A stretch of 5,460 nucleotides of DNA from positions 1 through 5,460 of the forward strand of contig DATHVP010000024.1 in the NCBI GenBank assembly GCA_035461245.1. Reading direction: 5' to 3'. Both the position numbers and the translations under genes were made by a program. The first letter of the stretch is position 1. The number at the start of each line of letters is the position of its first letter. Source of the DNA: SH-MAG3 sp035461245. Its GTDB lineage: Bacteria > Gemmatimonadota > Gemmatimonadetes > Longimicrobiales > RSA9. Below the pieces are notes generated by a model, which had not been told where the DNA came from, made no database searches, and worked only from the letters and a program-made list of their open reading frames with translations. Positions 1-4,744 of this stretch are shown piece after piece.

Positions 1-42
1 GAGTCGACAAACTACCGCGAGCCCCCCCTGGATTGTCGACTC
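1..42. repeat. 10-bp perfect inverted repeat at window edge
   Basis: Bases 1-10 (GAGTCGACAA) are the exact reverse complement of bases 33-42 (TTGTCGACTC), around a 22-nt C-rich centre. Each arm contains the palindrome GTCGAC. The arms may extend left of the window, since base 43 is T and would pair with an A at position 0. The structure could be a stem-loop in RNA, a transcription end without a T-run, or the arm of a small mobile element. Nothing visible decides between these. No gene overlaps it. Confidence 0.5.
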
Positions 43-52
43 TGCGGCAGCA

Positions 53-74
53 CGGACCCGCCCATGTCGGTCCG
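53..74. repeat. 6-bp hairpin in the non-coding left region
   Basis: CGGACC at 53-58 pairs with GGTCCG at 69-74 across a 10-nt loop. The stem is short and no T-run follows on either strand, so it is at best a weak RNA hairpin. It lies downstream of the minus-strand DUF1801 gene and beyond the repeat array, so it could lie in that gene's 3' untranslated region. Confidence 0.25.
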
Positions 75-130
75 GTGGCTGCCCGATGTCGTCCATCACC
101 TCCCAGCCCACGCTTTCCCGAACCACCGCC

Positions 131-246
131 GGCAGCCCGGCAGCCCGTCGCCCGCAGCCCGGCAGCCCGGCAGCCCGTCGCCCGGCAGCCCGTCGCCCAT
201 CGCCCATCGCCCATCGCCCGTCGCCCGTCGCCCGTCGCCCGCAGTC
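131..246. repeat. Tandem array of 7- and 8-nt GC-rich units
   Basis: The block is built from a few related units laid end to end: CGGCAGCC (8 nt), CGCAGCC, CGTCGCC and CATCGCC (7 nt). The left half mixes the CAGCC-type units with CGTCGCC. The right half (191-239) is seven consecutive units: CGTCGCC, three CATCGCC, then three CGTCGCC. The units are not multiples of three, so all forward frames stay open through the block and give Pro/Ala/Arg/Ser-rich translations. These are artefacts rather than proteins. CCGCCGG (126-132) and CCGGCGG (248-254) form a 7-bp inverted pair at the borders. The array ends 19 nt beyond the stop of the DUF1801 gene. The unit boundaries and the graded base changes suggest growth by replication slippage. 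No function can be read from it. Confidence 0.9.
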
Positions 247-265
247 ACCGGCGGCAGAGCGTCGC

Positions 266-658
266 CTACTTCAGCCGCTCGAGCCGTCCCTTCCGACGGA
301 CCAGGTTGGCGTAGTCCCACTGGATGTCCCGGGCCTTGGCGAGCCAGCGGGCGAGGTCATCGGTGTCGACTTCGTCGACGCTGTTGTAGCGGGCCTCGGC
401 TGCCTTGAAGCTGCCCTCCTTCGCCAGGCCGTCCTCGTCAAAGGACTGGCCGCTCCAGAACAGCAGCCGCACGCAGCTCTTCAGCTTGCTGTACCCGACG
501 ACGGGGTTGCCGTCGAGGAACCACACGGGGTGTGCGTGCCAGATCCTGTTCTCCGCCTCGGGCAGGCCGCGGTGGATCTCCCGGGCGAGGAGGTGGCAGA
601 TGTCGCGATCGGCCGGCGCCTGTGCCTCGTTGTACGCGGTGGTGTCGTCGTGGATCAT
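266..658 (-). CDS. DUF1801 domain protein (YdhG-like)
   Basis: This is a 130-residue protein matching the DUF1801 fold. A helical N-terminus contains the typical segment around residues 27-38 (REIHRGLPEAEN). It is followed by the hydrophobic strand-rich core HAHPVWFLDGNPVVGYSKLK (41-60) and the aromatic stretch VRLLFWSG (63-70). The C-terminal third is helical and basic, ending RRKGRLERLK. Length is typical for small members of the family. The molecular role of the family is not well established; some members have been linked to iron handling, but nothing here shows that. The ATG at 658 was chosen because the frame upstream (to a GTG at 793 overlapping the previous stop) encodes a low-complexity Arg/Pro-rich stretch unlike the family. 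No Shine-Dalgarno is visible before 658. The gene lies 131 nt downstream of the DUF6263-like gene on the same strand and may be read with it. Confidence 0.8.
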   Translation of the reverse strand: MIHDDTTAYNEAQAPADRDICHLLAREIHRGLPEAENRIWHAHPVWFLDGNPVVGYSKLKSCVRLLFWSGQSFDEDGLAKEGSFKAAEARYNSVDEVDTDDLARWLAKARDIQWDYANLVRRKGRLERLK

Positions 659-787
659 GTCGTTCGGGTCTGTGGTGAAGACCGCTAACCCTGGTCTCGC
701 CCTTTTTCTGGAGGCAAGGCGCGGCAGTGGATTTCTGCTCCAACACCTTGTCGAATGGGCCGCGGCCGGATCGACAGGCCGGTCAGG

Positions 788-803
788 CGTCACTCAGGTG
801 ACG
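788..803 (-). repeat. 6-bp hairpin across the end of the DUF6263-like gene
   Basis: CGTCAC (788-793) pairs perfectly with GTGACG (798-803) over a 4-nt loop TCAG, spanning the stop codon of the minus-strand gene ending at 790. It could slow or end transcription, but no T-run follows on the minus strand, so calling it a rho-independent terminator is not supported. Confidence 0.25.
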
Positions 804-1668
804 GCGGCGCCGTCTCCGATGCGGCGGAGCGGCGGACTTCCGGCGGCACCAGCCGAATGCTCCTCTGGTACGTGTAGCTCTGCGGAACCGTCACCGGCTC
901 CATGCCCCCAGGTTGCAGGCGCATCTCGCCGGTGAGTGAGCCGCTGCTGTGCCTCTCGAGCAGGCGACCGGGGCCCGGCGCGAACACGGCCCAGCCTTCA
1001 TCCGTGCCGGTGAGTCGCGACGACACCGTCATGTTCTCCTCCGGCATCTCGGAGCTGGCCTCGATGTCAGACGCCTGGTGGACGCGGATTACGAACGCGG
1101 GCACGCCGGCCACGGTGGTATCCCGCTCCACAGCGTAGGAACGGATGTGACGCGACGTCGTCCGGTCCACCTCCCGGGCGGCTTCCTCGTTGATCACGGT
1201 GTCAGCCCACGTTGCACCGATGACCAACTCACCGGGCGGGAGCGTGATGAAGAAGTCGTCGAATTGACGGGTCAGGTCCGTGATGGCGGCGATCTCCGCA
1301 GGCATGGCGGGCGCCTTCACGGACTGGACCTGCCCCGTCGGAAGGAATGTGAAGTCGAACGGCTGGCCCAGGAGCGCCTCAGTGCCGGGCCTCGCGGCAC
1401 CCGCCGGGCCGGCGGATTCGATGGACAGCCTCACGTACCACGCCCGGGCCTCGCCGGCCGTCGGGAACGTCACGGCCACGACGGCGTCGTGCACGCTGCG
1501 CACTGACACCCGCCCGCCCGGCATGTCCATGTCCACCGAGCCCCTGGTGATTTCCGCATACCGGAGCGTGTCCGCGACAGCGGCGCCGTACTGCCCATGG
1601 ACGTGGGCGGGTCCGACGACGGCAGCCGTCAGGAGGAGGGATACGACTGCACTCGGCACACTTCTCAT
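790..1668 (-). CDS. Secreted DUF6263-like protein
   Basis: This 292-residue exported protein of unknown function starts with a signal peptide: Arg2, hydrophobic core SAVVSLLLTAAVVG, likely cleavage near VHG|QYG (about residue 25). The mature part looks beta-rich. It carries FDFTFLPTGQV (104-114), the proline-rich turn TLPPGELVIGATWADT (142-157) and a SYAVERDTTVAGVPAFVIRV stretch (177-196). This strand pattern with a GxTWxDT-type motif is what I associate with DUF6263-like secreted proteins; the assignment is from memory of the pattern, not a search. The C-terminus is a short Ser/Pro/Glu tail. No lipobox cysteine is present, so it is probably periplasmic or surface-located rather than a lipoprotein. 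The start at 1668 is fixed by the signal peptide; a weak AGG-containing ribosome site precedes it. It is divergent from the sigma gene, 154 nt away. A poor sigma70-like promoter (TTGCAT and TAGGGT, 18 nt apart) can be found in that gap, with low confidence. Confidence 0.75.
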   Translation of the reverse strand: MRSVPSAVVSLLLTAAVVGPAHVHGQYGAAVADTLRYAEITRGSVDMDMPGGRVSVRSVHDAVVAVTFPTAGEARAWYVRLSIESAGPAGAARPGTEALLGQPFDFTFLPTGQVQSVKAPAMPAEIAAITDLTRQFDDFFITLPPGELVIGATWADTVINEEAAREVDRTTSRHIRSYAVERDTTVAGVPAFVIRVHQASDIEASSEMPEENMTVSSRLTGTDEGWAVFAPGPGRLLERHSSGSLTGEMRLQPGGMEPVTVPQSYTYQRSIRLVPPEVRRSAASETAPPSPE

Positions 1669-1757
1669 CTTGCCTGCTACCTTTCAACGTCGCGCAAAGG
1701 AAGAGAACCGGCACCCTACAGCGAGCAAGCGTCGCAATGCAAGGCTGTGGGCACACC

Positions 1758-1784
1758 TGTCACGGGATGCAGCATAGAATCGTC
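1758..1784 (+). promoter_or_regulatory. ECF41-type promoter of the sigma factor gene
   Basis: TGTCACG (1758-1764) is followed after 16 nt by CGTC (1781-1784, extended CGTCTC). The ECF41 promoter consensus, as I recall it, is TGTCACA, about 16 nt, CGTC, so six of seven bases in the -35 element and all of the -10 element match. Transcription would start around 1790, leaving a leader of about 30 nt before the ATG at 1823. An overlapping TAGAAT (1775-1780) resembles a housekeeping -10 box but has no fitting -35. The site implies that the sigma factor activates its own gene. Confidence 0.75.
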
Positions 1785-1813
1785 TCTACTACGGCACCTG
1801 AGCGTCAAGGCAC

Positions 1814-1818
1814 AGGAG
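1814..1818 (+). promoter_or_regulatory. Ribosome binding site of the sigma factor gene
   Basis: AGGAG lies four bases before the ATG at 1823. This supports that start over any later in-frame start inside sigma region 2. Confidence 0.7.
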
Positions 1819-1822
1819 TGGG

Positions 1823-2770
1823 ATGACACACGACGAACTGGATGAAGCAGGACAGGACCAGTCAGCGGCCGCCGTCTTTGCCGCACACCGGGAACGGCTG
1901 TGGGGGATCGCCTATGGGATCCTCGGGTCGCCGGACGACGCCGATGACCTGGTCCAGGAGGCGTACCTGCGCTGGCACCGCACGGACCGCACGGCGGTAC
2001 GGCATGCGGAAGCGTGGCTGGTGACGACCACGACCCGGCTCGGCATCGATCGCCTGCGTGCCCGTCAGGTGGAGCGGCGGCATTACGTGGGCCCGTGGCT
2101 GCCCACACCCGTCGTGGATCCGTCGCCTCGACCCGATCGAGGGGCGGAGATCGCCTCGGAGCTATCCGTCGCGTTCCTGGTACTGATGGAGCGGCTCGCC
2201 CCGGAAGAGCGGGCTGCCTTTCTTCTGCGGGACGTTTTCGACGTCGAGTATCGCGACATCGCCCGTGTCCTGGACCGCGGCGAGGCGGCATGCCGCCAGG
2301 TTGTGCGACGGGCCCGCACGCGCGTCCGTGCGGACGCGCCGCGCTTCCGTCCGTCGACAGCGGAGATCGAGGCCATGGCCCGTCAGTTCTCGGCGGCGGT
2401 GGCGGCGGACGACTACACGGGCCTGCTCGCACTACTGAGCCCGGATGCCAGCTTCCTCACCGACGGCGGCGGCAAGGCCTGGGCGGCGCGCAATGTGGTC
2501 CGGAGCGCCGACAGGGTAGCGCGCTGCGTTCTGGGAGTTGCACGGAAGCGCGGGGCGGGAGGCGACATGGAAGAGCGGCTGGCGCGAGTCAACGGCGAGC
2601 CAGGGATCGTGACGTACCAGGACGGCAAGGCGATAGCTGCGACGATGTTCTCACTTCAGGACGGCCGAATCCGGAGCATCTACCGCGTGTTGAATCCGGA
2701 CAAGCTGAGTGCGGTACCTGCGCTGCACGTCCTGGACGCACAGTACCGGACCGAGGTCAGCGGGTCGTGA
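1823..2770 (+). CDS. ECF41-family RNA polymerase sigma factor (SigJ-like)
   Basis: This 315-residue sigma factor directs RNA polymerase to a small set of promoters. Region 2 spans about residues 16-83, including DDADDLVQEAYLRWHR (38-53) and the DNA-melting/-10-reading part AWLVTTTTRLGIDRLRA (64-80). The ECF41 linker signature is YVGPWLPTP (88-96), with Thr where WLPEP is usual. Region 4 covers about 111-166 (LAPEERAAFLLRDVFD, then the helix-turn-helix around YRDIARVLDRGEAACRQ). A SnoaL-like domain follows (about 182-290), carrying the two other ECF41 hallmarks, DGGGK (214-218) and NPDKL (291-295). In studied ECF41 proteins this extension replaces an anti-sigma factor: it contacts the sigma core and tunes activity. 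No anti-sigma gene is visible here, in agreement. About 20 residues follow NPDKL. An ECF41-type promoter and a good ribosome site precede the gene. The oxidase gene follows 65 nt downstream and is probably co-transcribed. Confidence 0.95.
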   Translation: MTHDELDEAGQDQSAAAVFAAHRERLWGIAYGILGSPDDADDLVQEAYLRWHRTDRTAVRHAEAWLVTTTTRLGIDRLRARQVERRHYVGPWLPTPVVDPSPRPDRGAEIASELSVAFLVLMERLAPEERAAFLLRDVFDVEYRDIARVLDRGEAACRQVVRRARTRVRADAPRFRPSTAEIEAMARQFSAAVAADDYTGLLALLSPDASFLTDGGGKAWAARNVVRSADRVARCVLGVARKRGAGGDMEERLARVNGEPGIVTYQDGKAIAATMFSLQDGRIRSIYRVLNPDKLSAVPALHVLDAQYRTEVSGS

Positions 2771-2797
2771 GCAGGATGGCACCGGGTAACGACCCGC
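2760..2797 (+). repeat. 9-bp inverted repeat across the sigma factor stop codon
   Basis: GCGGGTCGT (2760-2768) pairs perfectly with ACGACCCGC (2789-2797) over a 20-nt loop. The left arm includes the first base of the TGA stop (2768-2770), and the loop holds the rest. No T-run follows, so this is not a standard terminator. It sits between the sigma gene and the oxidase gene and could partly attenuate transcription or protect the upstream mRNA, giving different levels of the two proteins from one transcript. That role is inference. Confidence 0.45.
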
Positions 2798-2835
2798 CGT
2801 AGCAGTGGACCTACCGCAATGCGACTGGAGAGGCG

Positions 2836-3414
2836 ATGGAGAGCCCGTTGGACGTGTTCCGGACGATCTGGACGGAAGCCAGGATGCGAGGCACGCTCAC
2901 GCATCGTAATGCCGTGTGCGTTTCCACCATCGATGGGAACGGATTCCCCAGTTCCCGCTTCGTCGACCTGAAGGAAGCGGATGATAGTGGTTTCGTGTTC
3001 TGCACGAGCCTGGAGTCTGCCAAGGCACTGGACCTTGGCCGCGACCCGAAGGCGTGCATCACGGCGTGGTGGGAACATGTCGCCACGCAGATCCGGATCA
3101 AGGGGTTGTGCACCGTGATTTCGTCACGGGAGGCGGATGCGTACTGGAGGACCCGCTCCCCGGACGCTCAGATTGCGACGGCCGCCTTTGACCAGAGTCG
3201 TCCGGTCACCAGTGCGGCGACTCTAGCCGAGAAGCATGCGCGCACACTGCAGGCTTCGGAGGGGCAGGATATTCCTCGCCCGGCTGCGTGGGGCGGCTTC
3301 CGGCTGCGGCCGGAGTACGTGGAGTTCATGCAGTTCCGGGAGAACCGCGTGCATGTCCGAACCGCCTATACACTCACCGCCGCCGGGTGGGAACGAGCCC
3401 TGCTTCAACCCTAG
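2836..3414 (+). CDS. Pyridoxamine 5'-phosphate oxidase (PdxH)-like flavoprotein
   Basis: This 192-residue protein aligns, from memory, almost without gaps to E. coli PdxH, which oxidises pyridoxine/pyridoxamine phosphate to pyridoxal phosphate with FMN; the offset is about 26 residues. FMN-site features are RFVDLK (41-46), FVFCTSLESAKA (53-64) and TQIRIKG (84-90). Substrate-site equivalents kept are Lys46, Tyr103, Arg107, Arg171 and His173 (the last two in RVHVR, for RLHDR). The C-terminal domain shows PRPAAWGGFRLRPEYVEF (147-164). Departures are Ala111 where PdxH has a phosphate-binding Ser (the SQIGAW motif reads AQIATA), and EFMQF where EFWQG is usual. It may therefore be a true oxidase of modest divergence or an FMN/flavin oxidoreductase with another substrate. 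The ATG at 2836 is preceded by GGAGAGG with good spacing. No separate promoter is seen, so expression with the ECF41 gene is likely. Its TAG stop overlaps that of the facing gene by four bases. Confidence 0.85.
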   Translation: MESPLDVFRTIWTEARMRGTLTHRNAVCVSTIDGNGFPSSRFVDLKEADDSGFVFCTSLESAKALDLGRDPKACITAWWEHVATQIRIKGLCTVISSREADAYWRTRSPDAQIATAAFDQSRPVTSAATLAEKHARTLQASEGQDIPRPAAWGGFRLRPEYVEFMQFRENRVHVRTAYTLTAAGWERALLQP

Positions 3415-3887
3415 GACGCCGCTGCGGCCGGCGCCTCCACGTCGATGGGTGTCCGAAACGGTATTGCCAGGCGGTTCCAACCGTTGATGGCGATCACCGC
3501 CAGGGTGAGTTCAACCAGCTCGACTTCGGAGAACTCTCTCCGGGCGATGCTGAACAGCTCGTCCGACACACCCTGTTCGCTGATCCGGGTCACCGCCTCG
3601 GTCCAGGCGAGGGCGGCGCGTTCCCGGTCGGTGAAGAGCGGCGCCTCTCTCCACACCGCGAGCAGGGCCAGGCGCTGCTCACTCTCCCCATCCGCCCGCG
3701 CCTCCCGGGAGTGGAGGTCAATGCAGAACGCGCAGCCATTGACCTGCGATGCCCGCAGCTTGATCAGGTGCAACAGCGGCTTCTCGATGCTGCCTTCCCG
3801 CACGTGCCGCTCGAGCTGCATCATGGCCCGCAGAGCGTCGGGCGCAACCATCGCGTAATCGATTCGGGTATCCAGACGTTCTCTCAT
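3411..3887 (-). CDS. AhpD-like carboxymuconolactone decarboxylase family protein
   Basis: This 158-residue protein has the AhpD/CMD signature: LLHLIKLRASQVNGCAFCIDLHSREARADGE (38-68), with Cys52, Cys55 and His59 forming the CxxC...H redox site. AVWREAPLFTDRERAALAWTEAVTRI (77-102) and the helix ELVELTLAVIAINGWNRLAI (124-142) follow. Proteins of this CxxC type are peroxidase or thiol-disulfide enzymes like AhpD rather than true carboxymuconolactone decarboxylases, so a role in oxidant or electrophile removal is likely but unproven. Genes of this family are the classic partners of ECF41 sigma factors. The ATG at 3887 was chosen over longer starts at 3917 and 4043. It begins at the usual family N-terminus and has AGGTGA eight bases upstream. 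The 4043 start lies upstream of the ECF41-type promoter at 4000-3975 and would not be on that transcript. The start at 3917 remains possible but lacks a ribosome site. The stop overlaps the oxidase stop in CTAG. Confidence 0.9.
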   Translation of the reverse strand: MRERLDTRIDYAMVAPDALRAMMQLERHVREGSIEKPLLHLIKLRASQVNGCAFCIDLHSREARADGESEQRLALLAVWREAPLFTDRERAALAWTEAVTRISEQGVSDELFSIARREFSEVELVELTLAVIAINGWNRLAIPFRTPIDVEAPAAAAS

Positions 3888-3974
3888 CCTCGTCACCTGG
3901 TCGTCAGTGAGTCCCATGTCCGGGCAGGTCGCGGCTGACGCGGCCGCAGTCGTCCTGACCCGCTTACTGAATGA

Positions 3975-4000
3975 GACGGATGAGCCATCGCGGTGTGACA
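3975..4000 (-). promoter_or_regulatory. ECF41-type promoter of the AhpD-like gene
   Basis: Read on the minus strand, TGTCACA (4000-3994) is a perfect match to the recalled ECF41 -35 element and is followed after 15 nt by CGTC (3978-3975, extended CGTCTC). Spacing is one base shorter than at the copy before the sigma gene, and both copies share CTGTCAC and CGTCTC. Transcription would begin near 3968, giving a leader of about 80 nt to the ATG at 3887. It lies in the 173-nt gap after the membrane protein gene, so the AhpD-like gene need not depend on the upstream unit. Confidence 0.75.
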
Positions 4001-4060
4001 GACAGGTCCGTGCGCCATGACCACAGGTGCGCTTGAATCTCACCCATGTCCAGCAAGACC

Positions 4061-4723
4061 TCAGACGGTTTGCCCCATTGGCCAGTAATCATGCCTGGCT
4101 CCTGACCAGGCGATTGCGAAAGTGGCGAGCAATGCGCCGACCGCCCCGGCCTGCGCCAGCAGGGCCGCCATCAGGCTACCCACGGCGAAAACAGGGATCG
4201 ACACAGCAAGTAGCCATCCAGCCCAGCGTGGGAACCGATGTGATGCTGCGACCGCCAGGCCGGCCAGTATCCCCCCGGCGATAAAGAGGAGTAGCCCGAG
4301 CACCGCTGTGCCGAACAGTGGCACGGAATACACGTCGTTGTACAGAGCCAGGGCATCTCGATTGCCGTCGAGAAAGGCTCGCCCCAGAGCAGGCTGTGTG
4401 AACGCCGCGGCACCGAAAACAGCCGTTGTGAGTGTGTTTCCGGCGACCATTGCGATCGTCGCGGCTAGCGCCCGACCCGCTGCCCGGCTGTCAGACAGAT
4501 GGACAAACAGACCCACGAAGCCGACTGAACCGATAGCTGCTCCGAGAATGCTGTTGATCAGATGCGAAGTCAGGAATTGGCTAGTCGTGACGTACTGGGC
4601 GAACTCCCGGAACTGCGACTGAGGGTCGGGCTGTTTGGTCATGACGCTGAGGAGCAGCATCAGCGCCCAGATGGGCAATGCCCACAGCAACCACCTGGCG
4701 ACAGTGTGCGCGCGTCCAACCAT
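4061..4723 (-). CDS. Polytopic inner-membrane protein of unknown function
   Basis: This 220-residue hydrophobic protein has about six predicted membrane segments, near residues 11-28, 56-76, 84-107, 135-160, 168-190 and 192-207. Small residues (Gly/Ala) are frequent inside them, as in GAAIGSVGFVGLF and GGILAGLAVAA. The loop between segments 1 and 2 is polar (KQPDPQSQFREFAQYVTTSQF), and the one between 3 and 4 is QPALGRAFLDGNRDALALYND. I recognise no transporter, kinase or protease motif and assign no family. The ATG at 4723 has an AGGGGG ribosome site eight bases upstream, and the first membrane segment follows a short basic N-terminus. The gene starts 21 nt after the stop of the outer-membrane protein gene, so the two are probably one operon. 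It reads to the eye as somewhat less GC-rich than the genes around it, which was not measured. Confidence 0.75.
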   Translation of the reverse strand: MVGRAHTVARWLLWALPIWALMLLLSVMTKQPDPQSQFREFAQYVTTSQFLTSHLINSILGAAIGSVGFVGLFVHLSDSRAAGRALAATIAMVAGNTLTTAVFGAAAFTQPALGRAFLDGNRDALALYNDVYSVPLFGTAVLGLLLFIAGGILAGLAVAASHRFPRWAGWLLAVSIPVFAVGSLMAALLAQAGAVGALLATFAIAWSGARHDYWPMGQTV

Positions 4724-4744
4724 GCCCCTCGCCCCCTGGATCTG

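Noticed and set aside
1..42. Integron attC site
   Set aside because: The inverted repeat lacks the expected RYYYAAC and GTTRRRY ends, and no integrase or cassette structure is visible.
131..246. CRISPR array
   Set aside because: Units are 7-8 nt and contiguous with no spacers, and no cas genes are present.
33..688. Open plus-strand frames with Pro/Ala/Arg/Ser-rich translations across the left end
   Set aside because: They are translations of the 7-/8-nt repeat array in three frames, then run antisense through the DUF1801 gene. No family, no ribosome site and extreme composition.
659..793. N-terminal extension of the DUF1801 protein to the GTG at 793, giving a four-base overlap with the previous stop
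   Set aside because: The extra 45 residues are low-complexity and basic, unlike the family; the ATG at 658 gives the normal length.
1775..1780. TAGAAT as a housekeeping -10 box for the sigma gene
   Set aside because: No acceptable -35 element lies 16-18 nt upstream, while the overlapping ECF41-type element matches at both boxes.
1716..2802. Long antisense and alternate-frame open frames over the sigma gene
   Set aside because: High GC makes shadow frames long. The sigma frame has clear family motifs throughout, and the others are Arg/Pro-rich without recognisable domains.
3288..3938. Plus-strand frame of 216 residues opposite the AhpD-like gene
   Set aside because: It is antisense to a gene with a clear CxxC...H family signature and shows no recognisable domain.
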